64,000 bases of DNA from Tenrec ecaudatus (lineage: Eukaryota; Chordata; Mammalia; Afrosoricida; Tenrecidae), in NCBI RefSeq assembly GCF_050624435.1, contig NC_134539.1, positions 143,626,025-143,690,024 on the forward strand, read 5' to 3'. Position 1 is the first letter of the stretch; each line of letters starts with the position of its first letter. The translations under genes were made by a program, and so were the position numbers. Below the pieces are notes generated by a model. It saw nothing but the letters and a program-made list of their open reading frames with translations. It made no database searches and was not told where the DNA came from. This document shows, in pieces, positions 32,975 through 41,514 of this stretch.

Positions 32975-33195
32975 CTACACTGCAGGGTCGTCTTTGTCCC
33001 ACATCAGACGGGCCTTCATTTCTGAGTTCTGGAGGCTGCTCCATTGTTTCCCGGTCTCTCCTGGATCCTTAGCATTCTCAGGCTTTTCATAGGTCTGCAC
33101 AGCTGAAGGAGAAACATGATCTACCTTCTGAAGACCGTCTTGGCTATTCTGGGCCCTTTGCATGTCCACGTAAATGCTACTCAGCTCTTCATGTT
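32975..33195 (-). CDS. unidentified candidate 3'-terminal coding exon
   Basis: On the minus strand a strong pyrimidine tract and acceptor (tttctttgttttcactttcag, ending at 33196) lead into an exon starting at 33195. The frame stays open for about 73 codons to a TAG stop near 32975. The peptide is hydrophilic and includes EELSSIYVDMQRAQNS, SAVQTYEKPENAKD and the end ARLMWDKDDPAV. An AATAAA lies at 32733-32728, about 240 nt past the stop, so a complete last exon is plausible. The exon starts with 2 nt completing a codon (previous exon in phase 1). An alternative donor AAG/GTAGAT occurs inside. IYVDM resembles a tyrosine signalling motif. I do not recognise the gene, and it is not a known part of PECAM1's tail. 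It could be a lost-in-human gene, a fossil exon or chance. Confidence 0.4.
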
Positions 33196-33429
33196 CTGAA
33201 AGTGAAAACAAAGAAACTCTTGCCAGTTTGGGGAGAAGTAAGATTTTTTGCCCAAGCGCAACCATGAGTACAGATTAGATGCACTGAACACTAATGACAG
33301 CAGACCTGGTGAGCTGGGGGAGGGCGTCAAGTGCATCATGCATGAAGACAGCAACAGGCCATGAAAAAGAAAAATATGTATTTATCTCAGAGGGCTGCCA
33401 GAAAAGACTCTTTCACTTGCTCTTCATCA

Positions 33430-34735
33430 CTGAGTAAGGTACATGGAAGAAATGATGAAGTCAAAGAGCTGAACAGAAGAGTTTAAAGGGCAGCTCGAGG
33501 AGGCAAAGTAAAATATTATAATGAAATGTGCAAAGACGTAGAGTTGGAAAAGCGTTCAGGCCGGATTCAGAAGAGGTCATGAGCAAGGGATGTCATTGTC
33601 AATGCCAGATGGGTCTTGGCTGAAAGCAGAGGCTACCAGAAAGATATTTACTTCTGTTTTCTAAACTATGCCAAGGCATTCAACTTGGATAGCCTTGAGA
33701 AAAATGGGAATTCAAGAACACTTTATTGTGCTCATGCAGAACTTGTACATGGATCAAGAAGCAGTTGTGCAAACAGAATATGGGACTGCTACATGGTTTA
33801 AAATCAGGAAAGGTGTGACTCGGGGTTGTATCCTTTCCCTCTATTTATTCGATCTGTAAGCTGAGCCAATCATTAGAGAAGCTGGATTATATGAGGAAAA
33901 ACTGTAAGCATCAGGGCAAGAGGAAGCTTATTAACACACCCTTGTCCTGTCCCGCGGGACATCAAGAACGTGGACACCTGAAAGAGGGACTGGGAATGAA
34001 GATGGGCAAGGGCGCGAGAAATGGAGGCAAGACAGGAATCTGATCAAGCCTCATTTTATTGAGCTGAGAGCAGAGGTTTAAATAGCCAGCGAGGGGCTGG
34101 CACCATTACGTCACATGTAAAATAAGGTACAGCTGAGGTAGCCAATAGTCGTGCATCTCCAAACAAGGAAGGAATGGCGGGCAACTGATCAAACAGGTAA
34201 GTATGCTAATGAAGCATTCCTGGTGAGCCTGGGGGGAGATGCCATCAGACATGTATTGACCAATCATAGCAGCTGCTAGTGAAAGATCACCAATCCTAGC
34301 AAGGGTCAGGGCAGCCATCCTCTGGCGGGAAAGGAACAAAGGGCAGAAAAACCTCTGGGCAGTTTGTATGGCGAGAGTAGATTCATGGCTAAAATCCAGG
34401 GTGGGGAGACACCAGCTCCCTACACACCCTCGCTTGCTGAGGGTGAGGACTTGAAGCACTTGCTGATGAAGGTCAAGGATTGTAGCCTTCAGTGTGGATT
34501 ACAACTCCATGTAACGAAGACCAAAATCCTCACACCTAGACCCATAGGTAAGAATGTCATGATAAGCATCGAAAGAATAAGGTTGTCACGGACTTTGTCT
34601 TGCTTGGATCCACAATCCACGTCCATGGAAGCAGCAGTCAAGGGAACAAATGACACATGGCATTGGGTCAATCTACTGCACAAGACCTCTTTCAAGTGTT
34701 GAAAGGCAAAGAGGTTACTTTGAGGACTAAAATGT
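33430..34735 (+). mobile_element. RTE-clade LINE, sense, split by a solo LTR
   Basis: Reads 'aagtcaaagagctgaacaga', then codes YQKDIYFCFLNYAKAF (RT motif A region) and TRGCILSLYLF (motif B region). It is interrupted at 33942 by an LTR and resumes at 34425 with EGEDLKHLLMKVKD and LQLHVTKTKIL, the expected downstream order. The YADD codons are no longer recognisable at the LTR junction. Frame breaks and stops mark it as dead. Confidence 0.9.
33943..34424 (-). mobile_element. solo LTR with 6-bp TSD, antisense
   Basis: TG...CA ends: in + orientation it starts TGTCCTGTCCCGCGGG and ends CTCCCTACA. It is flanked by caccct at 33937-33942 and 34425-34430. The minus-strand AATAAA lies at 34060-34055. 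Its 3' terminus CCCGCGGGACAGGACA differs by one base from that of the LTR at 16236-16771, so the two probably belong to one ERV family. Confidence 0.9.
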
Positions 34736-34759
34736 GGATCTGAATCTGTCTTCTCGAGC

Positions 34760-35112
34760 AGCCCTTTGAGATTTTCTGTTCAACCCTCTGACTTCATCGT
34801 TTCTTCCATTGGTCTTAGCTACTCTACGATTAAAAGGAAGTTTCAGAGTCTCTTCTGACACCACTTTATCTCCTTCCTTTTTCATGACCTTTTGCCATCT
34901 TTATGCACGATGGTCTTGAGGCCCTCTCCCAGCTCATCAGACTTTTTGTCATTAGTGGTCAATGCTCAAAATCTGTGCTGGAGATGAGATATACCAAAGG
35001 TCATATTATGACTCTTGCGGACTTGTTTTAACTTTCTTCAACTTTAACAGTTGATGATCTGTTCCACAGTCAGTCCCTAGCCTTGTTTTAGCTACGGAGA
35101 TTGAACTTCTTC
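34760..35112 (-). mobile_element. RTE fragment, antisense
   Basis: Carries 'cgtttcttccattggtctta', 'gtttcagagtctcttctgac', 'gatgatctgttccacagtc' and 'ccttgttttagct', all seen in antisense RTE copies at 13.9 and 24.7 kb. It lies head-to-head with the sense RTE on its left. Confidence 0.8.
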
Positions 35113-35114
35113 TC

Positions 35115-35602
35115 CCTCCCCCTACGCTCATGGTATTGATATTCTCATTATTGGTCCCGAGGGGTTTATCTGTCGTGGATTCCGTGTGTTGAGAGCTCTT
35201 ATCTGTACCAATGTACTTGCTCCAGTCCAGCCAGATTTGTAAGGTAGAAGTGGGGTCATGATAGTGGAAGGGAGGGAGCGTTAAAGAACTAGAGGAATGT
35301 TGTGTGTTTCGTCAGTGACATATTGCACAATGGCTGGCTCATTCCTTCCTTGTGACCCTTCTGTGAGGGGATGGATGCTCAATTTCTACAGATGGGCTTT
35401 GAGTCTCCACTCCAACCACACTCTTTCGCATGGAAATGGTTGTTTGTTTTGAGTCTGCTGATATCTGTTACCTAATCCCATCGACACTTCATGATTGCAC
35501 AGGCTGGTGTGCTTCATCCATGTGGGTTTTGTTGCTTCCCTTCCAGCCTTTCAGACCCCAGGTGCTTTATGTTGTAATAGCCTGGCACCATCAGCTGGGT
35601 TG
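35115..35602 (-). mobile_element. L1-type 3' region, antisense, truncated both ends
   Basis: From 'ctcatggtattgatattctc' through 'gttaaagaactagagga', 'gtgacccttctgtgagggga' and 'ttcatccatgtgggttttgtt' to 'gtaatagcctggcaccatcagct'. The terminal AATAAA end is missing. Confidence 0.82.
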
Positions 35603-35765
35603 GATGTTGAGCTGCTAACCACAGCTGCTCCCAGGGCGCACGATGAGGCTGTCTTCACCCATAAAGACCAAGGATCTCAGAGACCCAGAGGCGCAGTTCT
35701 GCTCTGCCTTATAAGGTTGCTATGAGTTGGAATCAAGTCAATGGTGGTGGGTTTAATTTGGAGGG
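35603..35765 (+). mobile_element. AfroSINE, sense, headless
   Basis: Begins at 'tgagctgctaaccac' and contains 'acgatgaggctgtcttcacc', 'gaggcgcagttctgctctgcc' and 'gctatgagttggaatcaagt'. The tRNA-like head is absent. Confidence 0.82.
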
Positions 35766-36440
35766 TTTCATTATACCCTGCAAGCTTACCAAACTCTTTT
35801 CAATTTTAATAACTTCTCTATAGATTTTCTTGTTATGTGAAGGCCAGGAAACTACTAATGTTACAGGGGCCTTTGCTGCTTTTGCCACAACTGCCTCATG
35901 CCCAAAAACTTGGGCCTAGACAACAGGATGTGGAGCTTTGCCCAGAGAAGCATTTGCTGGACAGTCATAACACCACCTCCCTTCTGCTCTTCAGAGCCAC
36001 GCGTGCACTTCCCACCAGTGGAAGATGAATCTCAGCCTAAGACCAGCTTGCAAAGGGAGAAGTCAAAAATGGAGAGAGAGGCATGTACACAGTCTGAAAC
36101 AACGGCATAACGTTACCCTAAATTCATAACAGGTAGGACGAGTACTCAACATGCAGAACAAGTAACAGACCCGAAAGTCCAAGTATAGTCAGAGCTACAT
36201 ATGGGCACAATGTCTGAGAAAGATGGCATTTCAAGTCAGTAGGGAAATGTGGATATATGCGCTATAAAAACCCGAGGACCACATGAAAACTATAAATCAG
36301 GCTCCTGTCTCACTCTTGACAAATTAATTTAGATAGATAAGCTATTAAAACATACCAACATGAAGTCACCGATGTGCTAGAAGAAAAAAGAGAATTTAGC
36401 TTTTTCTGCATGGTTTAGGGCTTTGATTTTGTTGTTTGTT
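35766..36440. other. unclassified non-coding DNA
   Basis: No gene or young repeat recognised. Confidence 0.4.
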
Positions 36441-36449
36441 TCTCTTACT

Positions 36450-36690
36450 CAGTGACATGAGTATGGGCGCAGCTTCTCCCAAAGCCTTCCTGAAGCTTCC
36501 AATTCCAGAGCCTCTTCTTCACCAATAACAGTGATTTCGGGGCTGAAGAAAGTTGTCCATCCTTGCCAAAGTCATCTTCCGAGGCTCCCGACTCAGAGGC
36601 TGCCGTCTCTTCCTCTGTGGACTCTTCCATGTCGAGAAAAGGGAAGTCCGGTGGAGAAGTAAGGGCCAGGGCAGGAAACAGAAGATCTGA
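36450..36690 (-). other. acidic open stretch, possible exon or retrocopy fragment
   Basis: Minus-strand frame: after a pyrimidine-rich run it reads PDFPFLDMEESTEEETAASE, then SGASEDDFGKDGQLSSAPKS, and continues open to about 36450. A near-consensus donor (CACTGA/GTAAGA) lies at about 36455-36450. A second frame nearby reads VIGEEEALELEASGRLWEKL, so a frameshift may divide one acidic coding region into two frames, as in a decayed retrocopy. Its donor phase does not fit the acceptor phase at 33195, so I do not join the two. The product is unknown. Confidence 0.25.
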
Positions 36691-36691
36691 A

Positions 36692-37325
36692 CTGTGAAGG
36701 GGAGCAGAGCAATGAAGTCCCGGGGAAGACCAAAAATAGACTGTGGGGACAGAGTGTGGCAACCCATCAGACTCGACTGGAAAACACACATTGGCTTTCT
36801 TTTTGTTGTTGTTGTTGATTTGGATTTTGGTTATTGTTGGTTTTGTCTGCCTTTGTTGTTTTGTTTGGCTCTGCCTTGTTTTTGCGTTGATTAATGTCTA
36901 TGCATGTCTATCTAGATAAAATAGGCAGGATAAACAGATCAGAGAAGAAAACAATGGGAAAGATTACGGTATCTGGTGGGACATAGACAAAGGGGGGCAT
37001 CAACCAAACCAGGGACAAGGGAACAACAAATGAACTAAAATCGATGGAGAGAAGAGCATAGGATGCCTAGTGGGGTTTAATCAAGGGCAATGTAACAGCA
37101 AGGAATTACTGAAACCTGAATGAAGGCCGAATATGATAGTAGGACAAGAGGAAAGTATAAGAAAATAGAGGGAAAAACATAGGAGACAAAGGACATTTAT
37201 AGAGGTTTAAATACAGGCATGTACATATGTAAATATATATATATATATAATGATAGGGAAAGAGATCTGTGTACATCTATTTATATGTTAAATATTAAGG
37301 TAGCGATTATACTGTCCCTTTCTGT
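36692..37325 (+). mobile_element. L1-type 3' region, sense, 5' half
   Basis: Starts near 'gagcagagcaatgaagtcccgggg' and 'gactgtggggacagagtgtgg'. It runs through the T/G-rich block, 'gataaaataggcaggataaac' and 'gggacaagggaacaacaaatg' to 'gtacatatgtaaatatatat' and a (TA)n run at 37227-37248. Truncated before the polypurine tract. Confidence 0.82.
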
Positions 37326-37745
37326 GATGTGTGGTTACCTGCAATCACACTCCTCTAAGGAGTGATAACCCATGGTCAGCAATAGCTTGAGGCTCTCCTG
37401 CCCTTGCTCTTGGGTTCTCCCCACGAGGACCACCAAGTGGGGCTGAGGTGGCACCTCAGTCTTTAAAGGTACATCCAGAGGACTTCGGGGAAGATAGCGA
37501 TGGAGTGACACCAGAGGGACTATGCAGAATCCAGCCCAGGAGAGTTGTTTAGAGGGAAATTCAACACTGTTGGATTGCAGGAGGAGCATCATAAAGATAA
37601 GTAGGCACAGACCCACAGGGTTTTTAGGGGCTGGGGGCTTTTGGCTTACCTCAGTGGAGGCCGGCTGGGGCTTGGCCTTGGCCCCACCACTGTCTCTGCG
37701 GGAGCTGAGAACATTTGGAGCCCATAGGGGGATTTGGTCTCAACA
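37326..37745. other. unclassified non-coding DNA
   Basis: No gene recognised. Frames on both strands are open by chance. It may belong with the tandemly repeated segment to its right. Confidence 0.35.
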
Positions 37746-38035
37746 CAGCCACAGTTTGCCACCGCCTACCTCCGGCAGGGACTGGACCCTTGCAGCTCCA
37801 CAGGCAGGGATCGGGGTTCAGCTACATTGTTGCTTTTGTTTCCATCTCTTCTCTCCATCCACCCCACAGCCTTGGAGGGCTGTGCAGGGGCTTTTTCTCA
37901 ATGCAGCCACAGCTTGCTGCAGCTGCTTAGGGGCAGGGACTAAACCCTTGCAGCTCCATGGGCAGGGGATCAGGACTCAGCTACACTGTTGCTTTTGTCT
38001 CCCTCTCTTCTCTATATCCCCCCTCCCCACAAAAG
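37746..38035 (+). repeat. two-copy tandem repeat, period 158 bp
   Basis: Copy 1 starts 'cagccacagtttgcc' at 37746; copy 2 starts 'cagccacagcttgct' at 37904. Both carry 'cccttgcagctcca' and 'cagctacaytgttgcttttg' followed by 'ctcttctct'. Tandem GC-rich units ahead of a pyrimidine run could be a LINE 5' UTR monomer array, but no LINE follows, so this is only a possibility. Confidence 0.75.
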
Positions 38036-38392
38036 TCTAAGCATCTTACTTTTTTTTTTCTTCTCCTCTTTGTCTCTTTCCTGTTCTCTCACAATCCATT
38101 GCTCACCTCCAGATCACTCCCTTTAGCCTCGGGCATTTATACCTGTGCCACACCCAGCTAGGTGAGCTCCACCCTGTGTAGTTAGCCCCAGGCTTGGAAA
38201 GCCCTGCTGACCTCCATCAGGGGATACTCTGCCCAACTTCTTTTCCAGAGAATTCCTGCCTGCGTGCCTGGGGACCTAAGGCAGCTCGGCCATCATTAGT
38301 CAACATTTCAAGCTGCTGCGTGAACCTCTGCCCAAACTTCGTAACACCAAAGCAGGCAACCCACCAGCCTTCTGGGGCACTCCCTGAGAGGG
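38036..38392. other. unclassified non-coding DNA
   Basis: A pyrimidine run (38048-38080) follows the tandem repeat. No gene recognised up to the LTR. Confidence 0.4.
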
Positions 38393-38396
38393 AAAC

Positions 38397-38872
38397 TGTT
38401 GGGTCTCTCTCTCTCCGGGACTAGATTTCAGCCTCGGTCCTTGGCTCTGTGCGAGAAAGATTTCACGCCGAAGCCGGGCTCGTGATCCAAGTGAATTTAA
38501 TGAGAGTTAATAAAAAAGAAGCTTCAGGTTTTATGCGGCACCCATAGGATTCCTTTGACCATGCGGCCTGGCAGAGACTGCCCCAGGTCACGCAAGGATC
38601 TCTCTACTCCAAAGAAGATGACCAGACCGTCCAAGCAAGCCAAGCGCCTCTCCCTCTCGGTCCCTGCCTTTTCAAAGGTTCCCGGGGGAGGCATGGTGAA
38701 CACCCCAGGTCAATCCCATTGGCTGAATTGCAGTCACCTGGCCCAGGTGGGCTGCTCCAGGTGTAACGCCCATCTGGGCCCACAGGCGGGGAAAATCCAG
38801 CTTTGTCCTTTGCTGGCTCTCCTGGGCATGTGTAAATGGACCTCCCAATTCCCTAAGCTAAGCTACCTAACA
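38397..38872 (-). mobile_element. solo LTR with 4-bp TSD, antisense (class I-like)
   Basis: In + orientation it starts TGTTGGGTCTCTCTCTC and ends AGCTACCTAACA. Minus-strand ends are therefore TGTTAGGT...ACCCAACA. It is flanked by aaac at 38393-38396 and 38873-38876. The minus strand carries ATTAAA followed by a segment resembling an R-U5 ('gtgaaatctttctcgcacag'). A 4-bp duplication suits gammaretrovirus-like class I elements. It is not related to the LTRs at 16.2 and 33.9 kb. Confidence 0.75.
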
Positions 38873-38999
38873 AAACCACAGGAGGATAAAGTGGTAGGTT
38901 AATTCCATAGTGAAATAAGCTGTAGGCAGTTTGAAGAAGCATTCCTACAAGTCTCCCAGAGAGAGTCAGTGCTCTTTGACTCCCTGGAAAATGGCACCT

Positions 39000-40497
39000 G
39001 GCTCATCTAAAACAATGCAATGCAAACAGCCATCAGCCCCAATGACCTCAATGAAAAAATGGTTAAAAACAAAAGGCAATGGCAGAAGATGTAACAAATG
39101 GTTTTGTTCTGTCTTGTTTTTGTGAATGTTACTATCTCCGCAGGTCTGTCTAAATAAGATAGGCTGAATGAACAATCTGGAGGTGAAAACAACGGACTGA
39201 CAGTTCCTTGGGACATGGGAGAGGAAGAGGTGTGGGGAAAGGTAGTGGTGTAAACAAACCCAGGGACAAGGGAATAACAAGTGATCCAAATCGGTGGTGA
39301 GGACAGTGTAGGAGGTCTGGTAGGGCATGATCAGGGTAATGTAACCAAGAGGAATTGCTAAAACCCTGGTGGGGACTGAGCATGGTAGTGGGACAGGAGG
39401 AAAGTCAAAGGAAATAGAGGAAAGAGCTAGGAGGCAAAGGTCATTTATAGAGGTCTAGATAAAGGAATGTACATATGCAAATATATTTATATACGAGGAT
39501 AGGGAAATAGATCTATGTGCATATATTTATAGGTTTAGTATTAAGGTAGCAGAAGGACATTGGGCCTCCACTCATGTACATCCTCAATGCAAGAATACTT
39601 TCTTCTATTAAATTGGCATTCTACGATACTCACCTTCCCAATACAACCGCTGAAGACAAAGCGGGTGAATAAGAAAATGTGGTGAAGAAAGCTGATGTGC
39701 CTGGCTATCAAAAGAGATAGTGTCTGGGGTCTTAAAGGCTTGAAGGTAAACAAGCAGCCATCCAGCTCAGAAGCAACAAAGCCCACATGGAAGAAGCACA
39801 CACCGGCCTGTGTGATCACGAGGTCAGGTAATAGGCATCAAAAGACTAAAAACAAACAGAGACCCAACCCATCTGTAGACAATGGAACATCCCCTCACAG
39901 AAGGGTACAAGGAAGGGATGAGTCATTGAGGGTTCAGTATGGTTCCCATGAAACACAATATTCCTCTGGTTCCTTGAGGCTTCCTCACTCTCCCCTCCAC
40001 CCCCTAGTCCCCCGCCATTATCATGACCCCAGTCCTGCCTTTCACTTCGGGCTAGACCGGAGCATGTGCACAGGTACAGATAAGAGCTCACGATACACAG
40101 AATCCAGGACAGATAACCCCCTTGGGAACAGAAATGGGAGTAGGGATACCAGTAGGGCAGGGGAAAGGCAGAAGGGGGAACAGATCATGATGATTGACAC
40201 ATAAGCACCACCACCACCCCTAGGGAGAGGAACAACAGAAACCATGGGGGAAGGGAGACAGTGGTCGGTGTAAGATATGAAAATAATAATTTATAATTAT
40301 TCAAGGGGTCAGGAGGGTAGGACAAAGGAGGGAGGGAAAAAAGAGGAGCTAATACCAAGGGCTAAAATGAAAAGTAAATGTTTAGAAAATAATGATGGCA
40401 ACCTATGTACAAATATGCTTGATACAATCGATGTAGGGATTGTGTTAATTGCTGTAAGAGTCCCCAATAAGAGGATCTTTAAAAAAATGAAGTAAAA
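39000..40497 (+). mobile_element. L1-type 3' region, sense
   Basis: From about 39090 ('ggttttgttctgtcttg') through 'gaaaacaacggactgacagtt', 'gtacatatgcaaatatattt', 'gatagtgtctggggtcttaaaggc' and 'cactctcccctccacc' to the polypurine tract (40305-40350) and the degraded terminus 'agtccccaataagaggatc' plus A-rich tail. The AATAAA has decayed to AATAAG. It stands just before the L1 ORF2 remnant at 40640. Confidence 0.85.
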
Positions 40498-41514
40498 AAG
40501 AAGAAGCAGAAAAAGCCTTCTTTCTCCTGCAAGAGCTGCTTCTGGTTTGGAACTGCTGACCATTTGGATCCCAGCCCAGCGAGCACCCACTGCCCTAGCA
40601 GGGTCCTGTGGGTCTGACTCACGGGACAAAGAAGGAAAACATTGCTCTTCAAACAGGAACTGGATAAGGGTGCCCTTTTCACCACTTCTATTTAATATAG
40701 TCTTAAAGTTAGCTAGAACAATAAGACTTTAAATATATCCATCAGGCACAGAAGAAAAAGAAATCTCTTAATTTGCAGATGACAGAATCCTATACATAGA
40801 AACCCCCAAACATTCAGTTTAATAATTGCTCAAACTAATGGAAGATTTTGGCAGTGTAGCAGGTTATAAGACCAATGTATAAAAAAAAGACCAATGTACA
40901 GAAATCAGTTGGATTCTTGTATATTAAAGATGATGATATTGCAATAGATACTAAAAGAACAATGCCATTGAAAATAATGACACAAAAACAAACTAGGAAT
41001 AAATCTTACCAGAGAAATGAGACTAATACAAGGAAAACTACAAAACACTCCTACAAGAAACTTACACAGAGGGAACAAGCTGTCATCTTCATGGATACAT
41101 GGACTAAACATTGTGAAAATGCCAATATTACCAAAAATACTTTAAAAACTCAATGCAATTCTGATCCAAATCCCACGATTCTTCCAAGAAATGGGTAAAC
41201 AAATCCCTAACTTTATATGAACAAGGAAGTAAAGAATAAATAAAGTACTATAAAAAATGAAAAGTAAGCAGGAAGACGTTCACTCCCAGATTTTAAAACC
41301 TATTATAAAGCCAAAGTAACCAAATGAGCCTGGCACGGGCACAATGATAGATATGAAGACCAAGGGATTAGAATTGAGAACCCAGAAATACAACCCAGGA
41401 GAGATCCACACCTAGTCTCTGATAAAGGGCTAAGACACACGGATGGGGAAGAAACGCCTTTTCAGCAAACGGTGCTGGAAAAACTGGATCTTCGTGGCAA
41501 AAGAATGAAGCAGT

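Noticed and set aside
33195-36690. Joining the two minus-strand candidate exons into one gene
   Set aside because: The donor phase of the 36.45-kb segment in its open frame (phase 2) does not fit the phase required by the acceptor at 33195 (phase 1).
37522-38040. 172-codon open frame on the + strand
   Set aside because: It is created by the 158-bp tandem repeat, whose length keeps only part of the frame. There is no domain or splice context.
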